Positions 32,245 to 35,187 of a stretch of DNA of 35,187 bases are shown here, piece by piece. Source of the DNA: Streptococcus mitis SK597 (lineage in GTDB: Bacteria; Bacillota; Bacilli; Lactobacillales; Streptococcaceae); NCBI RefSeq assembly GCF_000148545.1, contig NZ_AEDV01000011.1:1-35187 (forward strand), written 5' to 3'. The position numbers were made by a program, and so were the translations under genes. Numbering within the stretch: position 1 is the first letter of the stretch; the number at the start of each line of letters is the position of its first letter. Under the pieces are notes generated by a model. It had not been told where the DNA came from. It saw only the letters and a list, made by a program, of their open reading frames with translations, and searched no databases.

Positions 32245-32889
32245 ATGCAAAAATTATTTTCATTAGATGGAAAAGTGGTTAGAATTTTAACTTTTTTGAC
32301 AGATTTAATTATTTTAAATACTCTATTTATTGTTAGTTGTATTCCAATAGTTACAATTGGGGCATCACTAACTTCTCTTACGACAATGTGGTATCGTATT
32401 TTAAAAGGTAAAGATACCGATATTGCTTATCATTATTTTCGGATCTTTAGACAAAATTTTAAACAATCAACTTTTATTTGGTTGTTTATCCTCCTAATAG
32501 AATTACTTTTATATGTGAACTATTGTCTTTGGGGCTATTCAAGTTTACTTTCAGAGTATAGTTTATTGTTAGTGTTGCCCTTTTTATTTGTTATAATACT
32601 TTTGATGAGTGTTATTTTTCCCTATATTGGTCTATTTAAAGATAATCTAAAAAATAGTATTGTAAATAGCGTATTAATTTGTATGTTAAATCCAATACAA
32701 GCTATCATGTTGGTTTTATTTAATATGTCTGTACTGTATATGAGTTTTAGTAGTCCAGAACGAGTTTTAACAGCTATTTACGTATTTACATTTGGGGGAT
32801 TTGCTTTTTGCGGATTGATGAATGTAACGATAACAAATAAAATGTTTGATAAGGTAAAGAAATTTACTAAAAGGAGGGAAACAAATTGA
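32245..32889 (+). CDS. YesL-family (DUF624) membrane protein
   Basis: A 214-residue protein with five or so membrane segments and the family start LFSLDGKVVRILTFLTDLIILNTLFIVSCIPIVTIGASLTSL. YesL-like proteins accompany YesMN-LplABC sugar systems but have no defined function. GGAG precedes the start. Its stop overlaps the TTG start of the GH31 gene (TTGA). Confidence 0.92.
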   Translation: MQKLFSLDGKVVRILTFLTDLIILNTLFIVSCIPIVTIGASLTSLTTMWYRILKGKDTDIAYHYFRIFRQNFKQSTFIWLFILLIELLLYVNYCLWGYSSLLSEYSLLLVLPFLFVIILLMSVIFPYIGLFKDNLKNSIVNSVLICMLNPIQAIMLVLFNMSVLYMSFSSPERVLTAIYVFTFGGFAFCGLMNVTITNKMFDKVKKFTKRRETN

Positions 32890-35099
32890 AAATTTTTAAG
32901 GGAGAGTTTTATCGAATCTCTGTATTAACAGACAAGTTAGTAAGGTTAGAATACTCTCAAACTGGAAGTTTTGAGGATAGAATGACACAACTTATCTATA
33001 ATAGAGATTTTGGCCAAGTTTCGTTAGATTATATCGAGACATCAAACGTACTAGATATTATGACGGACTATTTTCATTTGCACTTTAATAAAGGAGAATT
33101 TAACGCCGAAAATTTATTTATAGAATTAAAAGGAAATTTTGCCGTATATGGTAGTCGCTGGTATTTTGGTGAATCTATTGAAACATTAAAAGGAACAGCT
33201 CGGACTCTGGATAAGGCAGATGGAGCAATCTCGTTAGAAGATGGAATTATTAGCCGAAATGGTATATCCTTATTGGATGATTCTCAAGGATTTATTTGGG
33301 ATGAACAGTCTGGTTATATTGAGAGAGAAAATCAAATTGATCTCTATTTCTTTGCCTATGGGCATGATTATAGAGGAGCAATCAGAGACTTTTACCATTT
33401 GACTGGTTCAACACCCTTGTTGCCAAGATACGCTTTAGGTAATTGGTGGAGTAGGTATTGGCCTTATACGTCGGATGAATATTTGGATTTAATAGACAGA
33501 TTTGAAACAGAGAAAATTCCATTATCTATCGGTGTGTTAGATATGGATTGGCATATAACTGACATTCCAGCTCGTTTTGGAAGTGGCTGGACAGGATATA
33601 GTTGGAATAGAAACTTAATACCTAATCCAGAACAGTTATTGCAACAACTTCATGATAGAAAGTTGAAACTCTCCTTAAATGTCCATCCTGCTGATGGTAT
33701 ACGGGCTTATGAAGAAGCTTATCCTCAAGTCGCAAAACGATTGGGGTTAAATGTAGAACTAGAAGAACCTGCTATTTTTGATTTTTTTAATCCCTCTTTT
33801 AGAGAATCCTACTTTAAAGATGTTCATTATGAGCTAGAAAAGCAGGGAGTAGATTTTTGGTGGATTGACTGGCAACAAGGGACTCAAGGCATGTTGGATC
33901 CACTGTGGCTTTTAAACCATTATCACTATCAGGATAGTTGTAAAAATGCAGAAGGTGGTTTGATTTTATCAAGATATGCAGGTCCTGGTAGTCATCGCTA
34001 CCCTGTTGGTTTTTCAGGGGATACTATTATTAGTTGGAATTCCTTAAGATTTCAACCCTATTTTACAGCGACAGCATCTAATATCGGTTATAGTTGGTGG
34101 AGCCATGATATCGGTGGACACATGTTGGGTGATTATGACGAAGAGCTACAAACTAGATGGCTACAGTTTGGTGTTTTTAGTCCGATAACTCGATTACATA
34201 GTTCTAGAAGTCCCTTCAATAGTAAAGAACCTTGGTTTTTTTCAGAAATAACATCTAAGATTATGAAGAAATACCTTCGTTTGAGACATCAGATGATTCC
34301 CTATCTATATACCATGAATGTAAAGACACACGAGGAAGGTGCCCCATTAATCAGCCCAATGTATTATTTCTACCCAGAGAATGATGAGAGTTATAATGTT
34401 CCAAATCAATACTTTTTTGGAACAGAACTGATGGTGGCTCCCATTGTAGAAAAGATGGATTTGGCATTCCAATCTGCAAAAGTGGATGTATGGTTACCTG
34501 AAGGTGAATGGTATGACTTCTTTTCAGAGAAGAAATACACAGGTGGTGTGAAGTTAAGTGTTTATAGAGACATTTCGACTATACCTGTGTTTGCAAAAAG
34601 TGGTGCAATCATTCCCTTGGTTGGCTCTGAGATAGATATGGGTGTTGAGTTACCTGAAGTTGTAGATTGGTATGTATTCCCAGGCAAACAACATTCTTTT
34701 GAAATGATTGAAGATCAAAATGGTCAAAGATATAAAACAAGATTATCAATCGATTGGGAAATGGGGATGGTAGAGTTAACATTACAAGGAGATTCTAGTA
34801 TCGTTCCAAGCAATAGAAAACATAGAATTCATTTTAAAGGAACGAATGTGTCTATAATTGAATTGCCAAATAAGAATGATACAGCTAGATTTGAATGTAA
34901 AGATAATAAAACAATATCTTTAAATGATGAAGTTTTTAGACTACTAAAGACGGCTTCTCTTCCATATGAATTAAAAGATAGATTGTTAAATCAATTCATC
35001 AATGCGAAAAATTCTCATGAGTTAATGAATATCTTGCATCATCAGGATAAGGAATTGAGAGGGCGTTTGTTGGAAATGATATTTACTAGCGAAAACTAA
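32886..35099 (+). CDS. GH31 alpha-glycosidase
   Basis: A 737-residue cytoplasmic enzyme without a signal peptide. After an N-terminal beta domain comes the TIM barrel, with GVLDMDWH (216-223), nucleophile D328 in WWIDWQQGTQ, and acid/base D379 in GFSGDT; beta domains follow. GH31 enzymes are mainly alpha-glucosidases, alpha-xylosidases and related transferases; the exact linkage cannot be read from sequence. It starts with TTG at 32886, supported by GGAGG 7 bp upstream and by overlap with the YesL stop. The extra C-terminal 100 residues (after about 630) are helical and less familiar. It probably breaks down the sugar imported by the neighbouring transporter. Confidence 0.94.
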   Translation: MKIFKGEFYRISVLTDKLVRLEYSQTGSFEDRMTQLIYNRDFGQVSLDYIETSNVLDIMTDYFHLHFNKGEFNAENLFIELKGNFAVYGSRWYFGESIETLKGTARTLDKADGAISLEDGIISRNGISLLDDSQGFIWDEQSGYIERENQIDLYFFAYGHDYRGAIRDFYHLTGSTPLLPRYALGNWWSRYWPYTSDEYLDLIDRFETEKIPLSIGVLDMDWHITDIPARFGSGWTGYSWNRNLIPNPEQLLQQLHDRKLKLSLNVHPADGIRAYEEAYPQVAKRLGLNVELEEPAIFDFFNPSFRESYFKDVHYELEKQGVDFWWIDWQQGTQGMLDPLWLLNHYHYQDSCKNAEGGLILSRYAGPGSHRYPVGFSGDTIISWNSLRFQPYFTATASNIGYSWWSHDIGGHMLGDYDEELQTRWLQFGVFSPITRLHSSRSPFNSKEPWFFSEITSKIMKKYLRLRHQMIPYLYTMNVKTHEEGAPLISPMYYFYPENDESYNVPNQYFFGTELMVAPIVEKMDLAFQSAKVDVWLPEGEWYDFFSEKKYTGGVKLSVYRDISTIPVFAKSGAIIPLVGSEIDMGVELPEVVDWYVFPGKQHSFEMIEDQNGQRYKTRLSIDWEMGMVELTLQGDSSIVPSNRKHRIHFKGTNVSIIELPNKNDTARFECKDNKTISLNDEVFRLLKTASLPYELKDRLLNQFINAKNSHELMNILHHQDKELRGRLLEMIFTSEN

Positions 35100-35187
35100 T
35101 TAAGAAATTTCGTACACAATTTCTATTATTTAATTGCTAATTATTTATTTTTTAATGTGTAACAGTTTTACATCTCTATGCTTATTG

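Overview
The window looks like a mitis-group Streptococcus chromosome (S. mitis, S. oralis or S. pneumoniae type). The evidence is low GC, two BOX elements (boxA/boxC type), an LPXTG surface protein, the rplM-rpsI operon behind an L13-type leader, and streptococcal sugar-uptake gene sets. The species is an inference; no rRNA or marker gene is present to fix it.

Layout. (1) 1-4310: the 3' end of a repeat-rich LPXTG cell-wall protein with a Rib-like domain, a BOX element, a two-gene ABC exporter operon, then the promoter and leader of the ribosomal operon. (2) 4314-5171: rplM and rpsI. (3) 5121-15642: an integrative element of about 10.5 kb inserted in the 3' end of rpsI. It has a tyrosine integrase, a Cro/CI-type repressor facing a three-operator divergent promoter, an HTH protein, a replisome-organizer-like protein, two MobC-like paralogues but no relaxase, and a strongly palindromic non-coding region. 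Its cargo is a broken lipoprotein gene, a cadD-cadX cadmium module and a mercury module. The mercury module sits in its own ISL3-type transposon (11482-15289) that has 25-bp inverted ends, a near-perfect 8-bp target duplication, merR, merA and a transposase gene killed by one stop codon. A second rpsI 3' end, with synonymous codon changes and its own terminator, closes the element. (4) 15643-18582: a graveyard of older insertions at the same site, with another rpsI tail copy, two integrase remnants, a BOX element, an intact AAA ATPase/DUF4143 gene and a possible IS200/IS605-type end. (5) 18583-23934: a mannose-family PTS operon (IIB-IIC-IID-IIA) with a GH13 oligo-1,6-glucosidase-like enzyme, a candidate small RNA and an RpiR-type regulator. 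(6) 24099-24886: a Fic protein with its small antitoxin. (7) 25265-35099: a YesM/YesN-type two-component system divergent from an LplB/LplC/LplA-type sugar ABC transporter, a YesL-like membrane protein and a GH31 glycosidase.

How the parts work together. The rpsI end acts as an integration hotspot that has captured elements repeatedly; the newest supplies rpsI with its last codons, stop codon and terminator and brings Cd and Hg resistance. The two sugar islands on the right each pair an importer with an intracellular alpha-glucosidase. One is PTS-driven, probably under CcpA and RpiR control. The other is ABC-driven with a sensor kinase and AraC-type regulator, and lacks its own ATPase, so it probably borrows a shared one such as MsmK.

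The most notable points are the relaxase-less MobC element with its nested palindromes, the ISL3 transposon carrying merRA, and the tandem decay at rpsI. No CRISPR array, tRNA or rRNA was seen.
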